In this document: positions 46,991 to 57,280 of the stretch, one piece after another
How the letters are laid out: the number at the start of each line of letters is the position of its first letter
Numbering within the stretch: position 1 is the stretch's first letter
Made by a program: the position numbers and the translations under genes
The notes under the pieces: generated by a model
Databases searched by the model: none
What the model saw: only the letters and a program-made list of their open reading frames with translations
What the model was told of the DNA's origin: nothing
Assembly: GCA_963575645.1 (NCBI GenBank)
Contig: OY754469.1
Span: forward strand, 14,836,001-14,900,000
Length of the DNA: 64,000 nucleotides
Source of the DNA: Xanthostigma xanthostigma
Lineage: Eukaryota > Arthropoda > Insecta > Raphidioptera > Raphidiidae
Direction of reading: 5' to 3'

Positions 46991-47326
46991 TATATATACA
47001 TAGATAATAAAACTTTATAATAGGTAGAGTCTTAATAATAAACTCGTGCGTGTGTCCATCTTCTAATTGTACCGCGTTCGAAACAGTTAACAATTAGACG
47101 GCATTATACAGAACTCTGTGTAACCAACTAGTGGATTTATATCGGTGGGCAATATAGATCTGCTTTATTACCGATGCAACATCCTTTTCGCCTATTAGCA
47201 GGATCGTATTAAAGGGACGTCGTATCCCTTTCCAATTCAGCCGCACGCCATAAATTTAGTGGGTTTGAGCATAACGGGTGTTCTGTGATTTCGTGATCGA
47301 AAGTATTCGGGAACACAGCTTGGTGT
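46991..47326. other. No recognisable feature
   Basis: Unassigned; moderate GC. Confidence 0.5.
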
Positions 47327-47419
47327 AGCTTTTAGTCTTTGAGTCAAAATCTCGTCGGCTCGAATCTCACCTCCGCGTTCGGATGTTTTTTGATGTTTAA
47401 TTTAATTTGATGTAATTAG

Positions 47420-48124
47420 TAGTGATGTGCCGGATATCCGTATCCGTATCCGCGGAGCTCCGAGGGAGAAACAAGATTCGTTTTCGTATCCGTTAGTTTT
47501 ATGGCGGATCTTTTACGGATCTTTTACCTTATAATTTTTCAATTCATAGATGAAATTTTATATATATAGGTGATTAGGTAATAATGAAAAACTGTTAAAT
47601 TCCTTTCAGATTATTTTTTATTTCCTAAAATCGTATTTAACACCTTTATATTGCAAAAATTTATCGTAGTAATAAAAAACTATCTTTATAATGAGATATT
47701 GCACATCGATCTTTGGAAAGAGACAATCTGTTATGAGAGTTAACTTTTAAAGAAGTCAATAACTTTTTCCCATAACAGATAGTCTCTTTCCAAAGGTCGA
47801 TGTGCACCTTTATATTGCAAAAATTTATCGTAGTGAATACCATACCAATAGTACATAACTCAAAGGTACTAATAAAAAACTATCTTTATAATGAGATATT
47901 GCACATCGATCTTTGGAAAGAGACAATCTGTTATGAGAGTTAACTCTTAAAGAAGTCAATAACTTTTTCCCATAACAGATAGTCTCTTTCCAAAGGTCGA
48001 TGTGCAATATTTACCGCCGCGTACTCTAAGAAAGTTAAGATCCGTATCCGTATCCGCGGATCTTGAAACCAAATATCCGTATTCAGATCCATATCCGCGG
48101 ATATGCATATTTAACGATCCTTAT
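47420..48124. mobile_element. hAT-like insertion with GTATCCG-rich ends
   Basis: Starts TAGTGATGTGCCGGATATCC, a hAT-type tip, and both ends are packed with GGATCCGTATCC/CCGCGGAT words in opposite orientation. The right tip is eroded and I could not confirm an 8-bp duplication. It contains the duplicated hairpin at 47,641-48,004. Confidence 0.55.
47641..48004. repeat. Tandem duplication of a hairpin unit
   Basis: Two near-identical units (47,641-47,804 and 47,805-48,004). Each contains GCACATCGATCTTTGGAAAG, mirrored by CTTTCCAAAGGTCGATGTGC, a ~110-bp hairpin. The second unit carries 36 extra bases after TTATCGTAGT. Confidence 0.85.
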
Positions 48125-48459
48125 GCTAACGGCTGTAGTTGTCGAGCGTCTATAATCTTCAATAAATAGATAAAAATGACTTCAGTGCTTTCGTGTTCTT
48201 TAGAATTTTGGCGAAGACAAAACTTAGACAACCATCAAGTCTAAAGTTTGCAATGTACATGAAAATTAAAGATTGCACTATAAATAAGGAATGAGTATAA
48301 AACAAATCCGTCACATGTATAAAAATTACGCCGCTCTTATTTCATTGTGAAGTAAAATGACTCACTCATTAAAATTTTAATTTATACATAGTATCTAGGT
48401 GGCTAGACTGATTCCAGTTCAATTGTTTTATGATTATTGGACGTATCAATTATTTACAA

Positions 48460-48985
48460 CAGTGGTTCCCAAACTTATTTGGCTTACTGCCCCCTTTCCA
48501 GAAAAAAATATTACTCAGCGCCCCCTGGATTTTTTTTTAAATTTTAATAGAAATTAAACAGAAATATATATGCAAATCTTTGATTAACGTCTGAATAGAA
48601 CTCTTCAAATAAATAAAATTGGTCGACATTGTTTCCTAAAGAACTCTCCACAAACGCCCTTTCCTTTTCACTAATTGTTATACCTAATACAATCTTTGCC
48701 ACCTCATTGTTAATATTAGTCGCCATGTCATTATTAGTACCTCGCCAATGATTTCAATTGACTTGTTTAATATGTTTGCTACCTTAAAATAGCAACCATT
48801 CTTTAGTCTGTGAGAGAAAGGCATTTAAATAAATAAATAAATAAATAAATAATACCTTGCGACTGAATCTCATCTAATATAATTATTGCCAAAATATTTT
48901 ATCGCTGTCAAGTTATTTTTTTAATTACAAATAGCTAGTCGCCCTTTAAGTTGTTAGTCGCCTGGAAAATTATTTCCCATTGAAA
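48460..48985 (+). mobile_element. hAT element, left end clear, right end eroded
   Basis: CAGTGGTTCCCAAACTTATT followed by GCCCCCTTTCC and GCGCCCCCTGG is a common hAT left end. The likely right region (GTCGCCTGGAAAATTATT, about 48,957-48,975) is decayed and no target duplication is visible. A 60-codon minus-strand frame (48,544-48,726) inside is not recognised. An AAAT array lies at 48,826-48,853. Confidence 0.55.
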
Positions 48986-50009
48986 TCAACGATCGAGTCA
49001 CCCAGTAGGGACGATAATCTCATTATATCCGAATCCTTTTGTCCTGTCGTATGCTGGTGAGACACGTTCTGAGTGCGTCAATAAAGTCATTATTTTTATT
49101 TGTTAATTAAAACCGTTAAAATAAAATTATCTGACTGCAGCAGACGCGAACACATTAAAACTGTCCAATTAATTATAAAACAGTTTCGTTTTTAATTATT
49201 CATCTTGACGCGTTTTATAGCGTGTTTTATAGATGCGAAAAGATGCAAATCGGTCGTCCTTCAGCAAAACCAACTTTCGCAGTGTAGCGTTCAATTTATT
49301 AAACATAAAGCTCAGACGGGAACCAGGGTTGCCACTTGTTCGGGATTGACCTTGGTAATCTAAATACGCCAAGTCCCCGAATTGAGTGAACAAAAATTTG
49401 AAGAAAAAATCTCAAATGGACAAAAATGATTGTTTGACAAACAACTCAATATCGCTAAAAGTATACAAAACTTTTAATGAATGAATGGGAAGAAATAAAT
49501 TTATGACCTCCAAAGACTATAGCAGATTTTTATTTAAAAACAAATCATTTATAAGAAAAATTTATTAGGTAATAATTCCGAAATATTAGGTAAATAATCG
49601 CATAAAGAAAACATATTATTGTTTATTTTGTTTATACCAACTGTATTTATTCATACTGTATAGTTTTAACTTCTTAATTATACTTTTTTCGTAAAATCAA
49701 AAATATTTTCTTTTTTTCTTAAATTGTAATTTTTATCGGGAACATAGGTACGTACTCATTACCAATTATGTTTAAAACCAGTCAATAAAATATACTACTG
49801 TAATAAACCACTTGCTGTAGTCCAAACGAGTTTACAAACACACATACATACTTACATACATTCATACAAACTTACAAGTGAAACTAATATAAAGCGTGTA
49901 AAAAGATACCTAAAACCCTTAACGGAGAGCAAATATCAACAAAATATCATAGCCCCATGTTATATTCCTTTGTTCTAAGTTCAGTAGGACATACTGTATA
50001 ATGTATATA
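48986..50009. other. No recognisable feature
   Basis: A 65-codon minus-strand frame at 49,196-49,393 looks composition-normal but is unidentified. The rest is AT-rich. Confidence 0.5.
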
Positions 50010-50575
50010 CAGTGTAAATTATATATAGCGAATTTCTATTTACTCGAAAAGCTCTTTGAAACGTAGAAATTGGTAAGGTTTGTTTGGTTTACATTGTTAC
50101 CCATGTATTGAAACACTATATAGCGTAACAACCACTCTCGATAGCGAAACAATACGTCATTATTTAGATTTTAGACCCTGACAATGGGATTCAGTGAGGA
50201 AAAATGAGGAGATACAAGGCGATGAAGAAGACAAAGTGGATGATCTTAAGCCACCACCAAGCATTGAACAAATTCTGCATGCCGCAAAATTATGAAAAAA
50301 AATATTTTTATTTAACGAAGATGATCCCACTATATCGCAAGATATGAATAAAAAATACAATGAAATACTGGAATAATAAAAAACTACAAACAAAGTTAAC
50401 AGACTATAATTTTGTTATGTAAATTTTTTTCACTAAATAAGTCAAAATTTAAACTACTTATTCGTAAAATTATATTGTTTTCTTTTACTCTCCGTTTAAC
50501 GAAATTTCTTTAAAACGCAATAAAATACCCGGTTCCCTCAATTTCACTATATAGAGTTTACATTGTACCTATATA
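50010..50575 (+). mobile_element. Deleted pogo/Tigger-like element
   Basis: Inverted ends CAGTGTAAATTATATATAGC and (minus) CAATGTAAACTCTATATAGT are flanked by TA. Inside is a fragment of the transposase C-terminus. Confidence 0.65.
50182..50376 (+). pseudogene. Pogo/Tigger transposase C-terminal remnant
   Basis: The frame from 50,182 gives acidic DEEDKVDDLKPPPSIEQILH then AAKL and a stop; a shift within the A run near 50,297 resumes as FNEDDPTISQDMNKKYNEIL and E before TAA at 50,374. An acidic linker followed by a short helical tail is usual after the DDE domain of pogo/Tigger and CENP-B-like transposases (family knowledge; similarity from memory). DNA-binding and catalytic domains are absent. 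Confidence 0.5.
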
Positions 50576-51199
50576 AATTGTAACGTTTTTTTACTATGTT
50601 GGGGATTACGTACGAAACATTTGAAATGTCTGGTTGAATTGGACGAGTAGAAAAAGTCCCTACAAGCAAAATACGAAATCAAAATTTTCACTTAAAGTTT
50701 AAAAAAAATATCGAATCGTGTTTTGGCTTTTTCTCGCCTCAGGAGTAAAGCACGCTCACTGCTGGTAAAATCGAGCTTGCACTAAAAGTTTCATTATAAA
50801 AGGTCGCACCTGAATTCCAAACTTGAAACGAATTATAATTTTCACAATGTCATTTATTTGTGCAAGGAAATAAAAACTTAAATCATCTTTTCGCGAAGTA
50901 ATTTGAAGAGGTTCTTTCATTTTAGTTTCTTTCAGTTGGTAATCGTGAAAATGAACTTCTTCAGTTATTAACGTGTCGATATGGAATTCGCGACTTGTAG
51001 AAACTACTTGGAACTCTGGAAGCGAAGCTGCTGCACTTCGTTTGAAAAGCGTGTTTTTGTTCATATGTTATTAAGCCGCTGAATGAATAATACAGGTAGC
51101 TGACAGGCCTGTTCAACTAATAAACGCAGAGCCTCATAGAAATATCCGTGGTCTTAGCAGTCGCTGCCACCATTTTAATTAATATTTATCAGTTCAACC
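50576..51199. other. Unassigned, holds one unexplained frame
   Basis: No repeat recognised apart from the frame at 50,756-51,064. Confidence 0.5.
50756..51064 (-). CDS. Unrecognised 102-codon open frame
   Basis: ATG at 51,064 with an in-frame stop two codons upstream; it ends at TGA near 50,756. The protein starts MNKNTLFKRSAAASLPEFQV, has no signal peptide or membrane segment, and no motif that I know. It is GC-richer than its flanks and lies outside the transposons delimited here, the best case in the window for an unknown small gene. No intron, polyadenylation or homology evidence is available, and a frame this long can occur by chance in 64 kb. Confidence 0.2.
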   Translation of the reverse strand: MNKNTLFKRSAAASLPEFQVVSTSREFHIDTLITEEVHFHDYQLKETKMKEPLQITSRKDDLSFYFLAQINDIVKIIIRFKFGIQVRPFIMKLLVQARFYQQ

Positions 51200-52130
51200 C
51201 ACAAGTAATGGTAATAGTTTAGGTCAAAAATCACTTTTCAAAATTTTACAATATTTTTTTGTTTTGCGGTCTCCCAAATCCAAAAAACACATTTTTGAAA
51301 AAAACTGTGCGTTTGTTAGTCTCTTTGTCTGTGAACGCGATATAGGTCAAACGGATGAACGGATTGAAACTAAATTTTGGGAGGATGTTTGATACGCAAA
51401 TAATATGAAGAGCCCTATTGTTTTAGGGGAAAATCGGCGCATGCGCAAATGAAATATATGCTATAACGTTCTTTTATACAGTATGTAAACACGTAAGGTG
51501 CACATAGGGAAATTAGCATTGGGAAAAAATACTTGGATCAGAGTTAGCCATGACTGCATTAATTGTTATTTCTATTGAATTATCGTGGTAATCTTGAGGA
51601 TTTCTATTTTATTTCGATTTATTTTTATTTTACTTGGCTTTTTTAATAATAAAAAGCTCTTATAAATCATTATTTTAATTTTTTTGTACAAAAATAAAAC
51701 AAAAAAACAATACCATCTGTTTGGAAACATTTCATTCAAAAATTGTCTGACTGGTATGACGTATGAGCGTTGGTAAATCAGTGACCCAATGTCTTTAGGT
51801 TCAACACGAATAGGCGTAGATATTTGATCTCGCACCATATTTAAGTATTTTTGGCAATTTAATGTCCCATTAATAAAAAAAGTCCGATTATGTTGTAATC
51901 ATTTGAATATTTTCTTCGGTAGTATACACATTCATTTTGCAAAAGAATATTATCTGTCAAATTAAAAAACAAGATTTCAAGGCTCACTCTGATCCAGTCA
52001 TTTTTTCCCAATGTTAATTTCCCTATGTGCACCTTACGTGTTTACATACTGTATAATGGAATACTTTTCATAACGGTTTATTATTATTTTCATTTTTTTT
52101 CAAGAAAGTTTTGTTAATTTTTTTTTTCTA
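51200..52130 (-). mobile_element. Family D, copy split by mariner
   Basis: Reverse orientation to 3,121-3,740: TTTAGGTCAAAAATCACTTT, GGTCAAACGGATGAACGGAT and GCGCATGCGCAAATGAAATA. It is cut after CTATAACGTTCTTTTA by the mariner element and resumes at ATGGAATACTTTTCATAACG. Confidence 0.75.
51479..52051 (-). mobile_element. Internally deleted mariner-like element, copy 2
   Basis: CAGTATGTAAACACGTAAGG ends inverted, TA on both sides, 573 bp, the same internal deletion as 9,843-10,414. The truncated frame 51,572-51,838 (minus) keeps VRQFLNEMFPNRW. Confidence 0.85.
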
Positions 52131-52131
52131 A

Positions 52132-52629
52132 ACCAGGCAGCCTGCAAGACTTCAAGCAAGCAAGCGAGTTTGAAATCCAGCATCGTGTAAAGGGGCCTTA
52201 GGTTGTTGTTATTTCAATTATTTATTAAAAAAGTTATTTGTAGTTGTTAAGTTAGAAAGATCTGCATGTTGAACACGGCTAGTACAGTGAGTAGTTTAAT
52301 ATTCAACGAAAGTTAAATGACTGTTCCAGTTGCGACGTCATGTCAAACTGCAGATGTTAAATATCAACTTACAAAGCTCCTATTTGTGGGTTCATGGGGA
52401 GAAGAGCCCTATAGTGTGTGTCTGGGGCTTTGCAGTTTGCGGTACGCAGTCGCGGTCGGTTTTCTACTAAGGTAGTGTCGAAGAGAACAACTAACGTGTC
52501 CGACATCCAATCTTTTGAGAATAAAGTTTTATAAGCCATATTTAATTCAACGTACACAAACTAAACGTCCTCCAATAAAACGTCGTCCCATAAAAATGTC
52601 GCGCCAATCCCACGGTTTTTATATATTTA
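52132..52629. other. Unassigned, partly GC-richer
   Basis: 52,420-52,535 reads openly on the plus strand (RSRGRFSTKVVSKRTTNVSD) to a stop, without any match that I recognise. Confidence 0.4.
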
Positions 52630-52895
52630 CTAGCGGTCCGTCCCGGTTTCACCCAGGTGCAATAAATATAATTCTACAGAATGTATTTTGTTTGCGGTCC
52701 GGCGTCTGAACTAATAGCTTTGAGCGAATTCTAACAGATATCGCTACTTGGTACTCTAACTTTTTTGTTTGCTTCTGAACTAATAGCTTTGAGTAAATTT
52801 TATCAGATGTCGTTACATGTTATTAAAACAGTTTTTTTGAGAAAACACCGTAATTTTGTACAAAATATTTAATAAAAACTATCCCATAGCGTAAA
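52630..52895 (-). mobile_element. Helitron 3' portion
   Basis: The minus strand ends with the GGGTGAAACCGGGACGGACC GCTAG terminus. The body carries two copies of a GAACTAATAGCTTTGAG tract and matches 897-1,281 and 61,796-62,156. Confidence 0.65.
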
Positions 52896-52935
52896 AACAG
52901 TTAAAAAAACTTTTAAAACTTTTTCAGTGGTTTTT

Positions 52936-53059
52936 CCGACTCACACAATCCACTAAAATTCATCCCGTTTCCTATTTTAGTGGATTGTGTGAGTCGGAAA
53001 ACCCCTGAAAAAGTTTTTCCGACTTACACAATCCACTAAAATAGGAAACGGGATGAATT
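52936..53059. repeat. Three-armed hairpin cluster
   Basis: 52,936-52,959 and 52,974-52,997 are perfect 24-bp inverted arms (CCGACTCACACAATCC...). A third arm at 53,019-53,059 repeats the first with one change and extends as GGAAACGGGATGAATT, so two alternative hairpins are possible. Confidence 0.8.
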
Positions 53060-53060
53060 G

Positions 53061-53556
53061 AGAATCAAACAGCGGTTCAAGATGGCATCAAATTCAAAAA
53101 TGTTTGGTACAAGAGTTGATCTCTTTGACCCAAAGAACAATAATCCTAGATAAAAAATACAGGGTCGTATTTAAGAAAGTGTAGGTGACCTTGATATTTT
53201 GGAGACACCTCCACCAAACGAAAAAAAAAACTACATCACTGTTCATCCCCCTTGATTCCCTGTAACTTTTGTGCGAAACTTTTTTTTCGAAAACCCTTCC
53301 TCTAAGAAATAAAAGGTTGTTCGGTTTTTAAAAAACCATACTGTACCTATATATAGTTATATTCGTAAAACACAGATAAGCATACTTTTTTTTTGGCGGG
53401 GAAGTAAGTTACGCTGAAATTTAATGACATTCAAAAGCAATTTATAGATTACTATCTTATATTTTAGAAGCTTAATTCATAATTTTCTATCGGAAAAAAA
53501 CTTTTTAAAACTAAAAGTAACAATGCTGAAAAAAACGTATTTAAATAAATAAAATT
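53061..53556. other. No recognisable feature
   Basis: Unassigned AT-rich sequence. Confidence 0.5.
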
Positions 53557-53729
53557 ATCGACCAATTTTTTCAGACTGTATATTGACAAAATATTATAAA
53601 ATAATAATTCAATATTATATTTTTTAGATTATTTCTGAAGAAGTTCTAAATCCGAACCGAAACGTCATCTATTGAATTATTATTATATAATTTTTTGTCA
53701 ATATACGGTCTGAAAAAATTGGCCGATTA
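53557..53729. repeat. Inverted repeat enclosing a hammerhead-type core
   Basis: CAATTTTTTCAGACTGTATA and TATACGGTCTGAAAAAATTG close a 173-bp hairpin. Its centre carries CTGAAGA (53,635-53,641), a GTTC/GAAC stem and CGAAACGTC. Confidence 0.65.
53635..53666 (+). ncRNA. Hammerhead-type core
   Basis: CTGAAGA, stem II GTTC/GAAC, GAAAC and GTC are in the correct order; stem I pairing is poor. Probably a decayed Penelope-like ribozyme. Confidence 0.4.
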
Positions 53730-53755
53730 TTTTGTTTGAAGAGTTCTATTCTGAC

Positions 53756-55282
53756 TAGTGATTGCTCCCGGAATTGCCGGTACTGAATTTCCCGGGAATT
53801 CCCGGAAAATTACTTCGCCTTGAGTACCGGGAAGTAAAACCCATTTCCCGGGAATTTCGGTACTACAAAAAATTATACTAATTTAAATGTTTTAACTATT
53901 TTTTCAAGCTGTAAATGTTGTAATCGTCGCCGGTGATTTGAAACATAACGTTTTATTAAAGTAAATAACACCCATGTGACATTACCTTAATTTCTTTCTG
54001 CTTTTTCTTTCTTTTATTTTAAATTTTTTATGTCTATTTACCTACTTAATTAAATTTTGGTAGGTACTTAAGCTACGACTACGAGTTTAGAATTTATGTT
54101 AATTTTTCAAAACCAGACTGAATAGGTACAATATTAAATTTGAATTTAAGGTTCCTTTTTCATGACAGCAATGATTATTTCTTATTAAAGTTGAGTTAAG
54201 ATAATAATTAATACTTAATTTTTTGATCATCAAAGATTATTATTAAGGCTGATTGTAATATTTAAAGGTTATTGGATTACGTAGGGAAACTCAGTGATTT
54301 GTATTGTGATTAAACTTCTTCAACTTATCGACAATCAGTTGGAATTTGGAAATCATATAAATAAAATAGTGTCCAAAGCGAATCAGATGTTGGGTTTCAT
54401 TATGAGAATAGCTAAACCATTCCACAGTATACCCGTAATGAAAACATTATATTGCTCGCTGGTAAGATCACAGCTTGAATATGCGTCTGTTGTATGGAGC
54501 CCATATTATTTTAACAAAATTAGTCGCATTGAATCTATTCAAAAAAGATTTCTAAGAACTATCAATTGGAAATTCAATTTACAATTAACATACGAAAGTA
54601 GACTATCTTTAATGAAACTACAAACTCTTGAAGTTAGGAGGAAAATTTCTGATATGTGTTGTCTACATAAAATTATAAACGGTACAATTAATTCACCCGA
54701 CTTACTAGCAAAATTTTATTTATCTGCTTCAATCTACCACACTAGGAATAGAAATCTATTTTATTTGTCCTCAGTCACGACCAATTATGCCTTTAACTCT
54801 CCGCTTTTCAGAATGGCGTACATTTTCAACGATATCAACAATAGAACGGATATTGATATTTTTGGGGATACTCTAAAAAATTTTAAAAGACAAATTTCTG
54901 TTTTTTTGAAGTGACAATTATATCTTTTCGATTCTCTAAGTTCTCTATATTATTCAATTATGTTTCTTATTTTATTGCTTTTTTTTCTTTCTTTTATACT
55001 ATATACCTACCTATAGTTTGTAAAGCAAAGTGCTGCAAATGTATAATAATTATTGTATAATATTGAGAGCAGGCTTGTTACTGGACACTCATTGTCTGTT
55101 AGCCTGCCAGATTTACAAATAAAATAAAATAAATAAAACTCTTTCCAACATTTAATTTCACGCACAATAAGCATTGAACACATTTTTCCTCTAGTACCGA
55201 AAGTATTGAATTTCTCGATACTGGATCACCTCCAGTACCGGGAAATACAAATTCGATTTCAATACAGGTACTGCAATCCCTA
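53756..55282. mobile_element. hAT element hosting a retrotransposon
   Basis: Tips TAGTGATTGCTCCCGGAATT and (minus) TAGGGATTGCAGTACCTGTA, with CCCGGGAATT/CCGGTACT words near both ends, are flanked by ATTCTGAC and ATTCTGGC (7 of 8). The interior is dominated by the non-LTR element ending near 55,138. Confidence 0.75.
54294..54914 (+). pseudogene. Reverse transcriptase C-terminal region, non-LTR
   Basis: The 206-residue frame holds the post-catalytic half of a CR1/Jockey-type reverse transcriptase: IDNQLEFGNHINKIVSKANQ (residues 12-31), LYCSLVRSQLEYASVVWSPY (52-71), then IESIQKRFLRTI. The terminal part ends FGDTLKNFKRQISVFLK before a TGA. The YxDD motif and endonuclease are absent; the upstream sequence is out of frame. 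A ~220-bp 3' UTR follows, closing with TAAAATAAAATAAATAAA at 55,121-55,138, a typical LINE tail. It is more intact than the other remnants. Confidence 0.8.
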
Positions 55283-55425
55283 ATTCTGGCGTTAATCTAA
55301 GATTTAAACCTATTTAAGTTTTCTTTTAACGTTGTCGCTGGAAGTAACTTCCCCTACTCCAGTTATATACGACTGAAAATTACATCTTGACGATGATGAC
55401 TTCTGAAAGCGTCGGCTGTGCCTTG

Positions 55426-55650
55426 TTAAGCGAGACACACGTTGACCCTTCCACTGAATCGAATGTTCCGACCCGTACTTTTAATTGTTATGTTAATGTT
55501 CCAACATCGCACTTGATTATCCCAATGTCCAGCCGCAGACGACCTTCCCCTGGAGGTACTCCATAAGACAAGAACGGAGACACAAGCATCGGACAAAGAC
55601 AGCTGATAATTTCTCTCTACACGTGTTGTGATAAAGTTTGTGAATAACAT
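55426..55650 (-). pseudogene. Rae1-like WD40 fragment
   Basis: The minus frame contains AAGHWDNQVRCWNI (residues 40-53), very close to the first WD repeat of the mRNA export factor Rae1/Gle2, usually AGSWDNxVRCWE (from memory). The spacing agrees on both sides: NYQLSLSDACVSVL upstream where Rae1 has D(Y/F)EV..PPDD.VS.L, and SGRVNVC 14 residues later where Rae1 has GPVLDVC. After residue 74 the frame stops, and only about a tenth of the other WD repeats' length remains. Rae1 normally binds Nup98 at the nuclear pore. This copy is too short to work, so it is a pseudogene fragment, possibly processed since no intron interrupts it. Confidence 0.5.
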
Positions 55651-55837
55651 TCAAGTCGTTATATTATGGTTTCCTTGGCGTACGTTTTATTGGTGCCATT
55701 TTATTACATTTGGGATTATTACATTCGTATTATTATAATTAAACTCTAAGACGGTTGGCCACACTGTTTTCGTTGGAATGAGGCGACTTGTTTGATCTCA
55801 AACAAAAGTCTCGTTACTAGACATTAAACATCCTTAT

Positions 55838-56165
55838 GAAAAAATATTTTTAAGAAAAAAATTGAACCGACTTCAAAATATGCACTAAAAAGTAAAAAAT
55901 AATTATTATTATTTTTGGAGTCGGTGTCAGCCAAAATGAAATCTATTCCGAGAACTAGAGACATGTAAGATTTAAATTGCTACTTTCGAATTCCGATGTG
56001 ACACCGACTCCAAAAATAACAATAATTATAGAGATAGATAAAGTATTGCAATGGGTAGGCCAGGCATGCGTGCCTTTGAAATTTGAGAGTTTCCCTCGAT
56101 TTCTCCGGATTCCACCATTAGATCCCGACTTGGTTCCGATGGGACCACCTGGGTTTCAATTATAA
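55838..56165. mobile_element. Element with ACCGACTTC ends, copy 2
   Basis: TTGAACCGACTTCAAAATAT, a GGAGTCGGTGTCAGCC hairpin arm and GATTTCTCCGGATTCCACCA match 6,145-6,628. The right end is truncated next to a family E element. Confidence 0.6.
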
Positions 56166-56179
56166 ATTCACCTCACTTC

Positions 56180-56770
56180 TGGCCATATTCACCGAACGTA
56201 AGTAGTTATTTATTCGGTTCATTTGTTTCTTTCCTCCGAATAAATAGCGATAATTCAATTCACCAAGCATAATTATGTTTACTACAGGTATAAATATAGT
56301 CTATCTAAATTCTCGGGTATAAATATTTATTCGCCTGAGAAAATAATAATGGCCGCCACATAGATCATAATACCTAATCTATAAACGTGGACTACTGTAT
56401 CTACAGTTTGCTTTTATGAATTTATTTATGTGTTGTTTATTAATCTTTTGTGAAGTTTATTAATCTTATGTGTTAAGTTTATTAATCTTTTAGTTGTAAA
56501 ACATTAAAGTTAGTGAAAGTTTTGCGTGTAATTGGGTTAGGATAAAACATTATTATTTTAATGAAACTTTTTTTTGACATTTACACTAACGCAATCGGTC
56601 GGATTTTTGGGTGAGCGTCACAATATTCAACGAAAATACCAAGGAGTATAGTGTTTTATTCTTCAACTAACTATTTTACCTGATAATTTGGTTGATGAAT
56701 TGAAAGTAAATTTCATTGTAATGAATAAATTTGTTCCAATTTCTGTCCTTAATAATGAAGATATGGCCAT
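56180..56770 (+). mobile_element. Family E, copy 3
   Basis: Starts TGGCCATATTCACCGAAC and ends near GAAGATATGGCCA. The interior matches copies 1 and 2, with a local duplication of TTATTAATCTTTTGTGAAG words. Confidence 0.7.
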
Positions 56771-57280
56771 TCGAGATCTATTAGTTCCGGTTTGGACTTG
56801 GTGGGCGTAGTAATGTCAAAATTATATTTAAAAACTTCTTCATCGCTCCCTCTAAAAGAAAAGACCACTGAATATGAACCTGAAAACTTAACGGTGTGAA
56901 ATGTACAATATAAAGTAGGTCATTGTGAAGTTATTTTAAAAACAGAATAGCAGAATAATTTGGGAAGATTAATCATCTGAAGAATATAATATTTTCGCGT
57001 TTAATAAATTCCCAGTTCTGTAACATTGTTACAAGACTTGTTACTTTAGGTACTTTTTTAAAGCGACGTCTCTAATTGGACAGAAGTTGTGAATTGTTAA
57101 TTAAATCATTAATTAGTAAAGTGGAACATATTATGTTCCATTCAGTCTACGGGGGCAGAATTTTACATACATTCTTGACTCATTTTCAACTTGACAAATA
57201 AATGGCGGCGTTTAGAGACTTTGAAAAAATTACTTTTGATAGAAACATCGGTGATTAAAACAAAGTATGTGTACTTTATG
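56771..57280. other. No recognisable feature
   Basis: Unassigned; a TGGAACATATTATGTTCCA palindrome lies at 57,121-57,139. Confidence 0.5.

Larger units (their letters stand above)
47327..48180 (+). mobile_element. tRNA-derived SINE, copy 2, interrupted
   Basis: SINE parts 47,327-47,419 and 48,125-48,180 match 301-465 on either side of the insertion at 47,420-48,124. The B-box-like word is CGGCTCGAATCTC. Confidence 0.55.

Noticed and set aside
47661-48007. Two nearly identical 60-codon minus-strand frames as paralogous genes
   Set aside because: They result from the tandem hairpin duplication, not from separate genes.
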